From positions 62,001 through 126,000 of the forward strand of contig JACKIK010000001.1 in the NCBI GenBank assembly GCA_020638455.1: 64,000 nt of DNA, written 5' to 3'. Positions 57,837-64,000 of this stretch are shown here, piece after piece. This stretch comes from Hyphomonas sp. (GTDB lineage Bacteria; Pseudomonadota; Alphaproteobacteria; Caulobacterales; Hyphomonadaceae). Both the position numbers and the translations under genes were made by a program. Numbering within the stretch: the stretch's first letter is position 1; each line of letters starts with the position of its first letter. The notes beneath the pieces are model-generated. The model saw only the letters and a program-made list of their open reading frames with translations. It did not search any database and had not been told where the DNA came from.

Positions 57837-58295
57837 ATGTCGCTGCTCTCTCCCCCTCCCGGATTCCCCGTGCACCTCGTGCCGGTCTGGCCATTGATCT
57901 GGCTGCAGATCCTGATGCTGCGCGCCTGGGTCCGCGCCACCTATGGCAAGGGCACGCAATACCACTGGAGCGTCACTCCCTGCGGCCGCGTCTTCATCGC
58001 CAGCATCGACTGGATCGCAAACCAGAAGTCGCCGCCGGCACTGGTCCGGCCCGCCCTGCACCCCAACAAACGCATTGCTGCTGCCCTGAGCGGAGAGCTG
58101 TTGCAGCCCGCCTACGCCCGCACCCTCCTTCTCTCCGCTCACCCCGGCGGACTGCGGAGGGATCAGAAATCGTGCCAGTGGCACGATTTCCCCGCAGCAG
58201 GGGGCCCAGAGCGGCAAGCATCGTTCTATGCGGCGCTGGATCCCGGCCTTCGCCGGGATGAGCGGATAATAGGCCTGCCCGCGCCCGAAACCTGA
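57837..58295 (+). CDS. Hypothetical membrane-associated protein with repeat-derived C-terminus
   Basis: 152 residues. The first 100 residues include a hydrophobic segment (VHLVPVWPLIWLQILML, about 13-29) and look like a conserved small protein (GKGTQYHWSVTPCGRVFIASIDW). The last 50 residues are the translation of the palindromic repeat at 58135-58265, so the original 3' end was probably replaced by insertion of that repeat. Confidence 0.55.
   Translation: MSLLSPPPGFPVHLVPVWPLIWLQILMLRAWVRATYGKGTQYHWSVTPCGRVFIASIDWIANQKSPPALVRPALHPNKRIAAALSGELLQPAYARTLLLSAHPGGLRRDQKSCQWHDFPAAGGPERQASFYAALDPGLRRDERIIGLPAPET
58135..58265. repeat. Composite palindromic repeat (copy 2) inside a coding region
   Basis: Outer arms CCGCTCA-CCCCGGCGG and CCGGGATGAGCGG, with a central perfect hairpin AAATCGTGCC-AGT-GGCACGATTT (58167-58189). 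It shares CTGGATCCCGGC ... GCCGGGATGA with copy 1 at 29240-29345, so both belong to one dispersed repeat family. Confidence 0.75.
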
Positions 58296-58406
58296 CGCAA
58301 ATCCCCACCCCGAAAATCCAGCTCCCCCCCCAAGCGCCTTCACGGGCGCCGCACGTGCTGGCGGAAGCCTCTTGCCGCCGCCGGTCCCCGCGTTACAACG
58401 CGTGCC

Positions 58407-58655
58407 ATGACCCAGACCCTTCCCGACCGCCTCAGCGTCGATCCCGACAGCCCCTTCTACGATGCCGAGCTGCTGCAGCATGAGATCGGCGTGCGCTTCA
58501 ACGGCGTCGAGAAGACCAATGTCGAGGAATACTGCATCTCCGAAGGTTGGGTGAAAGTCGCCGCCGGCAAGGCGCTCGACCGCAAGGGCCGCCCGCTGAC
58601 CCTGAAACTCAAGGGCCCGGTCGAGGTCTGGATCAAGGGCCAGGAAGAAAGCTAG
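58407..58655 (+). CDS. DUF3297 protein
   Basis: 82 residues, matching DUF3297: LPDRLSVDPDSPFYD, then IGVRFNG, EEYCISEGWVKV and a C-terminal KGPVEVWIK strand. Function unknown. A 56-bp spacer leads to the NnrU-like gene. Confidence 0.8.
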   Translation: MTQTLPDRLSVDPDSPFYDAELLQHEIGVRFNGVEKTNVEEYCISEGWVKVAAGKALDRKGRPLTLKLKGPVEVWIKGQEES

Positions 58656-58711
58656 GCGCTTTCCGCCACGGGCAACCCAGCGTAAGCTCCCCGGACCAGG
58701 GAGGGCTACCC

Positions 58712-59287
58712 ATGACACTCTTTATCGCCGGTCTCGTGATCTTCTTCGGGACGCACCTGTTTTCCGCTGTGCGCTCGCGGGCGCCGGGCAAGGACCTGAA
58801 GCAGAAACTCGGATACGGGCCCTATATGGGGCTTTACAGCCTCGTCTCGATTGTCGGCTTCGTGCTGATCTGCATGGGTTTCGGCGCAACCCGCGATGCC
58901 GGCGTGCTCTACACGCCGCCCGGCTGGGGCCGCTATGTCAACTATGCCCTGATGATCCCGGCGCTGATCCTGCTGGTCGCCTCGCAGATCCCGGCCGGCC
59001 ACATCAAGAAGCTCGCAAGGCACCCGATGCTGGTCGCGGTGAAGCTGTGGGCCACCGGGCACCTGCTCTCGAATGGCGAGCTCAACTCGGTGATCCTGTT
59101 CGGCGCCTTCCTCGCCTATGCGGTGTTTGACCGGATCATGGTCAAGCGCCGCGGCGACAATGGCCCGGGCCCGGACGTGGTGGCGAAGCCGGTAAACGAC
59201 ATCATCGCGGTCGTGGTCGGCCTCGTCGCCTATGTCGCGATCGCCCACTACCTGCACCCGATCCTGTTCGGCGTGTCGGTGCGGTAA
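58712..59287 (+). CDS. NnrU-family membrane protein
   Basis: 191 residues with five to six transmembrane helices. FFGTHLFSAVRSRAPGKDLKQ and HPMLVAVKLWATGHLLSNGE are the NnrU signatures, including conserved histidines that may bind a metal or heme. NnrU was linked to nitric-oxide metabolism; many members lack denitrification context, as here. Confidence 0.85.
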   Translation: MTLFIAGLVIFFGTHLFSAVRSRAPGKDLKQKLGYGPYMGLYSLVSIVGFVLICMGFGATRDAGVLYTPPGWGRYVNYALMIPALILLVASQIPAGHIKKLARHPMLVAVKLWATGHLLSNGELNSVILFGAFLAYAVFDRIMVKRRGDNGPGPDVVAKPVNDIIAVVVGLVAYVAIAHYLHPILFGVSVR

Positions 59288-59298
59288 GCCGTCCCGGC

Positions 59299-59688
59299 CT
59301 AGACCGCCCGCCAGCCATGGACGGGCGCGAACGCCATCATCACCAGGCCGAACGGGAACAGGGCGCCTGCGCGCACGTCATAGCTCGCGAGGTAGGTTGC
59401 GACATCCTGATGCAGCAGGCCCAGCGCAAAGGCGGATTCGATGCCGACAAGGATCGCGACGCCGGCAAGGCCGGCCAGCATCGCCGCCGTCCGGCTCTCT
59501 GTGCCCCGGCCCAGCCAGTAGCCGATCATGCAGACAGCGCCCGTCACAAGGGGGAATTCGATCCAGTGCCCCCAGCGGTCCCCGAACCACGGAATCAGCA
59601 ATAGCTGCCGCAGGACGCCAAAGGCGAACCCGATGCAGAATGCGGCGACGCCGTATTCGACCGCCGTCTTGAAACCAGGAATACGCAT
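59299..59688 (-). CDS. Hypothetical membrane protein, 129 aa
   Basis: Four hydrophobic helices. Features: GVLRQLLLIPWFGDRWGHWIE and EFPLVTGAVCMIGYWLGR. No named family; GGGGA before ATG 59688 supports the start. Convergent with the NnrU-like gene. Confidence 0.65.
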   Translation of the reverse strand: MRIPGFKTAVEYGVAAFCIGFAFGVLRQLLLIPWFGDRWGHWIEFPLVTGAVCMIGYWLGRGTESRTAAMLAGLAGVAILVGIESAFALGLLHQDVATYLASYDVRAGALFPFGLVMMAFAPVHGWRAV

Positions 59689-59789
59689 CGTCCCCTGCCC
59701 GGAACCCTTTGTCCCCAAGGGCCCCATCCATGCATTAAGCATACCATGGTTTCTTGCCTGCCTGAGGGCAAGGGGCTAAGCCGCAGCGC

Positions 59790-60617
59790 ATGTCGAAGCA
59801 AACCCAGATCACCCGGAAGACCGTCAAGGACATCGCAAAGGCCAAGGGCGGCACGCCGCTGGTCATGCTGACCGCCTATGACGCGCCGATGGCCGCCGTC
59901 CTTGATCCACATGTGGACATGCTGCTCGTCGGCGACAGCCTCGGCATGGTCGTCCACGGCCTGCCTTCCACGGTCGGCGTCACCATGGAGATGATGATCC
60001 TCCACGGCCAGGCGGTGATGCGCGGGTCCGAGCAGGCCTTTGTCGTGGTCGACATGCCCTTCGGCAGCTACGAGACCAGCGAGGACCAGGCCTTCCTCAA
60101 CGCGGCCCGGATCATGAAGGAAACCGGCTGCCAGGCCGTCAAGATCGAGAGCGGCGCCTATGCCGCCCGGCAGATCGCCCACCTTGTCGAGCGCGGCATT
60201 CCCGTCATGGGCCATGTCGGCCTCCGGCCCCAGGCCATCAATGTCGACGGCGGTTTCCGCGCCAAGGGGCGGACCGACACGGAGCGCGAGATCGTCATCA
60301 ACGAGGCCCGCGCCGCAGACCGGGCCGGGGCTTTCGCCATCGTGATCGAGGGCGTCGCCGAAGACCTCGCTGCCGAAATCACGGCTGAAGTCAGCTGCCC
60401 AACCATCGGGATCGGCGCTTCGGCGGCTTGCGACGGGCAGGTCCTGGTTGCCCAGGACATGCTGGGCCTGTTCGACTGGGCCCCCAAATTCGTACGCCGC
60501 TATGCCGACCTGAAGAGCGAGATCGACGCCGCCGCCAGTTCCTTTGCCGCAGACGTGCGCAGCCGGGAGTTCCCCGCAAAGGCCGAAACCTACTCCCTGC
60601 GAAAACCTCAAACCTAA
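59790..60617 (+). CDS. panB: 3-Methyl-2-oxobutanoate hydroxymethyltransferase
   Basis: PanB adds a hydroxymethyl group from methylene-THF to ketoisovalerate, the first step of pantothenate/CoA synthesis. The 275-residue protein shows LTAYDAPMAAVLD, LLVGDSLGMVVHG (Asp ligands), MPFGSYETS, and IGHVGLRPQ-like segments. Length is standard. No panC follows in the window. Confidence 0.95.
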   Translation: MSKQTQITRKTVKDIAKAKGGTPLVMLTAYDAPMAAVLDPHVDMLLVGDSLGMVVHGLPSTVGVTMEMMILHGQAVMRGSEQAFVVVDMPFGSYETSEDQAFLNAARIMKETGCQAVKIESGAYAARQIAHLVERGIPVMGHVGLRPQAINVDGGFRAKGRTDTEREIVINEARAADRAGAFAIVIEGVAEDLAAEITAEVSCPTIGIGASAACDGQVLVAQDMLGLFDWAPKFVRRYADLKSEIDAAASSFAADVRSREFPAKAETYSLRKPQT

Positions 60618-60696
60618 CAGCGTGAACACATTGCAGGCAGCGGCAGCGCCGTCTAGGTTCCCGCCAAAGTCACGCAGCTTCCCGGAGCGCCCCCCT

Positions 60697-61416
60697 TTGA
60701 GTGATATTTTTGAAGAAGTCGACGAAAGCCTCCGGCAGGACAGGATCGAGTCCCTGTGGAAGCGGTATCGTCCGTTTGTGTATGTCGGTGCGGCCCTGCT
60801 CATCGGACTGGTCGCGGCCAATGAATTTGCGCTGAAACCGTACATCCACAAGATCAAGACGGAGCGGGCGCTGGCCCTCGAAACCGCTGAGACCCAGCTA
60901 AAGGACGGCGACTATGCAGACGCCGAGGCCGGCTTCCGCGCGCTGGCGGATGGGAAGTCGGAGCTGGCGCCGCTGGCAGCCAATTTCCTGGCCCAGACCC
61001 TGTATGAGGGCAATGGCGATGCGGCTGGTGCAGAAAAGGCGCTGCAGGCGGTTGGCAATCCTACCGGCACGCCATTCGAGCGCCTCGCCCTGCTGAAGGC
61101 GGCTTACGCCAAGGCCGATACCGCCTCGCTGGCCGATCTCGAGACCATGCTGACCGGCGTGAAGGACGACAGTTCCGCGATCGGTTCACTCGCCCGCGAG
61201 CTGATCGCGGCCAAGGCCTACGCCGAGGGCGACATCGCCCGCGCCCGCAAGGATTTCAACCGCCTGAAATTCGATGCCGACGCGCCCGAGGGCGTGACAC
61301 GGCGCGCGGAGATTGCCCTTGCCGCCATTCCGGTTCCGCCGGAAGAGACCGGCGCCGCCGACGGCGCGCCGTCACCCGACGGAACCAACGAGACCACTGA
61401 GGAGACCGGCCAATGA
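60697..61416 (+). CDS. TPR/YfgM-like membrane protein
   Basis: 239 residues. One transmembrane helix (about 29-46, PFVYVGAALLIGLVAANEF) follows a cytoplasmic N-terminus, then a TPR-rich periplasmic domain. The layout and its place before bamB and der match YfgM, an ancillary SecYEG translocon factor. TTG 60697, preceded by GGAG, was chosen. The stop overlaps the bamB start. Confidence 0.82.
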   Translation: MSDIFEEVDESLRQDRIESLWKRYRPFVYVGAALLIGLVAANEFALKPYIHKIKTERALALETAETQLKDGDYADAEAGFRALADGKSELAPLAANFLAQTLYEGNGDAAGAEKALQAVGNPTGTPFERLALLKAAYAKADTASLADLETMLTGVKDDSSAIGSLARELIAAKAYAEGDIARARKDFNRLKFDADAPEGVTRRAEIALAAIPVPPEETGAADGAPSPDGTNETTEETGQ

Positions 61417-62762
61417 TGCCATCCCGCAAGACCCTGGCTGCCGGCGCGGCCCTGTGCCTGTTCGGCCTGAGCGCCTGCTCCAGCCTGCCGGACTTCTCCA
61501 ACAAGAAGGCCAAGGCCGCCGCCGAAGAGGAAAAGGCCGGTCGCATCACAATGGTGCTGACCGAGGAGAATCTGGAAGCCGATCCGGGCCTCGCCAGCGA
61601 AACCATCACCCTTCCTGATCCGACCACCATCCAGAGCTGGGACGAAGCAGGTGCCAACTCCGCCAAGACGGTCGGCCACGTGACAGCGGCTTCTGAGTTC
61701 CAGATCGCCTGGCGCGCGAATGTCGGCACGGGATCGAGCAAGAAGTCGGCAGTTTCGACGCCGCCGGTTGCCTCGTCGACCACGGTCTACACGCTCGACG
61801 CCGCCCAGACGATCACGGCTACCAGCCTCGCCAACGGCCGCGTGCTCTGGCACCACAAGCTCAAGGGCACGACGAAGCGCGACAAGACCGGCCTCGGCGG
61901 CGGACTGGCCCTGCAGGGCGACACGCTCATCGTCGCCAGCGGCTACGGCTATGTCACCGCACTCGATGCCAGCACCGGCGACGAAAAATGGCTGCACCAT
62001 TTCGAGACACCGATGACCGGCGCCCCGACGATCAAGGACGGGCGCATTTTCGTCGTTTCGAACAACAACGAAATCTTCGCGCTTAATTTCGACACCGGCG
62101 AAACGGAATGGTCCGACCAGGCCATTTCGGAATCCGCCCGCGTGCTGGGCAGCCCCAGCGCGGCCGCGGTGGAAGACTTCGTGATCGCGCCTTATTCCTC
62201 CGGCGAGATCATCGCCTATCTCGCCTCGAACGGCCGGCGCCTGTGGACCGACGCGATTTCGAAGGCCGGCCGCTTCACGCCGATCTCCGAGATCAACGAT
62301 ATCGGCTCGCGCCCCGTCCTTGCCGGCGGGCTCGTCTTCGCCTCCAGCCAGTCGGGCATCACCATTGCGATCGACGGGCGCAGCGGAACGCGGGTGTGGA
62401 CCAAGCCGATCGGCTCGGTCCAGGCGCCCGCGCTTGTCGGAGAGCAGATGTTCGTGCTCGGATCGAACGACCGCCTCGCCTGCCTGAATGCCGCCACCGG
62501 AAATGCCTACTGGGTCGTGCAGCTGCGCGAATTCCAGAAGGAGAAAAAGAAGAAAAAGCGCATCTCCTACTCGGGGCCGATCGTGGCATCCGGCCGCATC
62601 GTGGTTGCCTCCTCGACCGGCGAGTTGCTTGCCTTCTCGCCGCAGACCGGCGAACAGGTCGCGTCGCTGAAACTGGGCGGCAAGATCTATCTTGAACCCA
62701 TCGCCGTGCAGGACAAGCTCCTTGTGCTGACCGACGAAGCCAAACTCATCGCCATCAAGTAA
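61413..62762 (+). CDS. bamB: Outer membrane assembly lipoprotein BamB
   Basis: 449 residues. Lipoprotein signal LSAC (lipid Cys22). The rest is a PQQ-type beta-propeller with repeated GKIYAL/DTGE/WS strands (VYTLDAAQTITATS, TALDASTGDEKW, VSNNNEIFALNFDTGE). BamB helps fold outer-membrane proteins with BamA. ATG 61413 overlaps the TPR-gene stop (ATGA). It is about 60 residues longer than E. coli BamB. Confidence 0.92.
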   Translation: MMPSRKTLAAGAALCLFGLSACSSLPDFSNKKAKAAAEEEKAGRITMVLTEENLEADPGLASETITLPDPTTIQSWDEAGANSAKTVGHVTAASEFQIAWRANVGTGSSKKSAVSTPPVASSTTVYTLDAAQTITATSLANGRVLWHHKLKGTTKRDKTGLGGGLALQGDTLIVASGYGYVTALDASTGDEKWLHHFETPMTGAPTIKDGRIFVVSNNNEIFALNFDTGETEWSDQAISESARVLGSPSAAAVEDFVIAPYSSGEIIAYLASNGRRLWTDAISKAGRFTPISEINDIGSRPVLAGGLVFASSQSGITIAIDGRSGTRVWTKPIGSVQAPALVGEQMFVLGSNDRLACLNAATGNAYWVVQLREFQKEKKKKKRISYSGPIVASGRIVVASSTGELLAFSPQTGEQVASLKLGGKIYLEPIAVQDKLLVLTDEAKLIAIK

Positions 62763-62808
62763 GGGGCGGCGCCGGCAGGCGCGTCCCCGTTTTCGTCACG
62801 GGCCTGCC

Positions 62809-64000
62809 ATGCCGCTCAAACTCGCCATTGTCGGACGCCCGAATGTCGGCAAGTCCACGCTCTTCAACCGGCTGGCCGGCAAGAAGATCGCGCTGGTCGA
62901 CGACCAGCCGGGCGTGACGCGCGACCGCAAGGAGGCCGAGGGCCATCTCGCCTCCCTGCCGCTGATCCTGATCGATACGGCCGGCTATGAGAGCGTGCAC
63001 GACGACAGTCTGGAATCTCGCATGCGCGAACAGACCGAGGCCGCCATCGCCGAGGCCGAGCTTGCCCTTTTCCTGGTCGATGCGCGCACCGGTATCACGC
63101 CGGACGACGAGAATTTCGCGATGCTCCTCCGCAAGTCCGGCATTCCGGTCGTGCTCGCCGCGAACAAGGCCGAAGGCCGGCAGGGCGAGGCCGGTGTGCT
63201 GGAGGCCTGGTCGCTCGGTTTCGGAGAGCCGGTTGGGCTTTCGGCCGAGCACGGAGAGGGCTTTGCGGAATTGTTCGAGGCGATCCGTCAGGCGCTGGGC
63301 GATGAAGCCTTCGAGAAAGCCCTCGAAGAGCCCGAGCCGGACTATGACCGCGCCGGCGGAGACGACATTCTCGACAAGCTTGCCCATATCGACATCGAGG
63401 ACGAGACGCTCTCCGACGACGAGCTTGTCGCCGCCATCGAGGATGCCGATGTCGATGTGGAGCCCGAGGCACCCCGCCCCGACAAGCCGGTGAAGCTCGC
63501 GATTGTCGGCCGCCCCAATGCCGGCAAATCCACCCTGATCAACCAGCTGCTGCAATCCGACCGCCTGCTGACAGGCCCGGAAGCCGGCATCACGCGCGAC
63601 TCCGTCACGCTCGACTGGGAATGGGAAGGCCGCCGCGTGCGCCTCGTCGACACGGCCGGCCTGCGCCGCAAGAGCAAGGTGCACGAACGGCTGGAGCGCA
63701 TGTCGACTGCCGAGACCATCCGCTCCCTGAAATATGCCGAAATCGTCGCGCTGGTGATGGACCCGCACGACGCGCTCGAAAAGCAGGACCTCCAGATCGC
63801 GGACCTCTGCCTGCGCGAAGGGCGCGGCCTCGTCCTCGTTGTCTCAAAATGGGACACGGTGAAGGATCCGGATGCCGCCGCGAGACACATCCGCGACATC
63901 GCCAATCGGCTGATGCCGAATGCGGGCGGCGCCCCGGTCGTGTTCCTGTCCGGCCTCACGGGCAAGCATGTCGACAAGCTGATGCCCGCCGTGTTGCAGG
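62809..64000 (+). CDS. der: GTPase Der, 3' end outside window
   Basis: Der is a double-GTPase needed for 50S ribosome assembly. 397 codons are visible and no stop occurs before the window end. G1 motifs are GRPNVGKST (9-17) and GRPNAGKST (about 231-239). Other motifs are DTAGYE, ITRD, DTAGLRRKS and SKWD. An acidic linker (about 175-220, DDILDKLAHIDIEDE) separates the two G domains. The frame opens from ATG 62809, 46 bp after bamB. Confidence 0.95.
   Translation, partial: MPLKLAIVGRPNVGKSTLFNRLAGKKIALVDDQPGVTRDRKEAEGHLASLPLILIDTAGYESVHDDSLESRMREQTEAAIAEAELALFLVDARTGITPDDENFAMLLRKSGIPVVLAANKAEGRQGEAGVLEAWSLGFGEPVGLSAEHGEGFAELFEAIRQALGDEAFEKALEEPEPDYDRAGGDDILDKLAHIDIEDETLSDDELVAAIEDADVDVEPEAPRPDKPVKLAIVGRPNAGKSTLINQLLQSDRLLTGPEAGITRDSVTLDWEWEGRRVRLVDTAGLRRKSKVHERLERMSTAETIRSLKYAEIVALVMDPHDALEKQDLQIADLCLREGRGLVLVVSKWDTVKDPDAAARHIRDIANRLMPNAGGAPVVFLSGLTGKHVDKLMPAVLQ

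Overview
The window is a dense, high-GC bacterial chromosome segment with short spacers and many 1-4 base start/stop overlaps. Several features point to an alphaproteobacterium, probably of the Caulobacterales/Hyphomonadaceae type: a MucR/Ros zinc-finger regulator, a DUF2336 protein, a free-standing DnaA domain IV protein, a long-form dCTP deaminase, a LexA-type box of the GTTC-N7-GTTC form, and paired GANTC (CcrM-type) sites. The taxon is inferred from gene content only. No rRNA, tRNA or CRISPR array was seen.

Layout. 1-10.8 kb: housekeeping and translation genes (rRNA methyltransferase fragment, rsuA-type pseudouridine synthase, uup, prfC), a TauD-type dioxygenase, a hybrid-free histidine kinase divergent from a secreted unknown, and sufE. 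10.8-15.1 kb: a regulatory patch (DnaA-domain protein, partner protein, PAS protein, mucR) split by a 2,035-bp IS1595-family element. The element has recognisable ends, an 8-bp target duplication, a DUF3800 passenger gene and a 48-residue ORF. 15.1-23.1 kb: a ten-gene minus-strand Mrp/Mbh-like cation/proton antiporter operon with three antiporter-type subunits. 23.2-30.1 kb: DUF2336, DoxX-like protein, an MFS gene broken by an in-frame TAG, alr, mlaE-mlaF and a palindromic intergenic repeat. 30.1-37.5 kb: a GT-C-like membrane protein, then radA-cvpA-purF-SDR-pip and a GFA protein. 37.6-39.1 kb: a lower-GC island with an XRE-GNAT fusion and a small Ser/Thr-rich protein. 39.1-53.8 kb: dcd and metZ (divergent), apaG, a DsbA-like protein, an M48/TPR protease, an fbpABC iron(III) importer with a Fur-like box, thiO, a second ABC-F gene preceded by a 33-codon overlapping ORF, and an acyl-CoA dehydrogenase. 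53.1-64 kb: sulfotransferase, SDR, a 952-residue protein with two GT2 domains, small unknowns, nnrU-like, panB, and the conserved TPR-bamB-der run (der is cut by the window end).

Functional links. SufE and FbpABC serve iron and Fe-S metabolism. MlaEF, BamB, the TPR protein and the M48 protease serve the cell envelope. RadA/CvpA/PurF form a repair/purine block. The Mrp operon would handle Na+/H+ balance. The most unusual items are the IS1595 element with its passenger, the Mrp/Mbh-like gene order with three antiporter subunits, the overlapping leader ORF before the second ABC-F gene, a LexA-type box before radA, and the nested repeats between mucR and the PAS gene.
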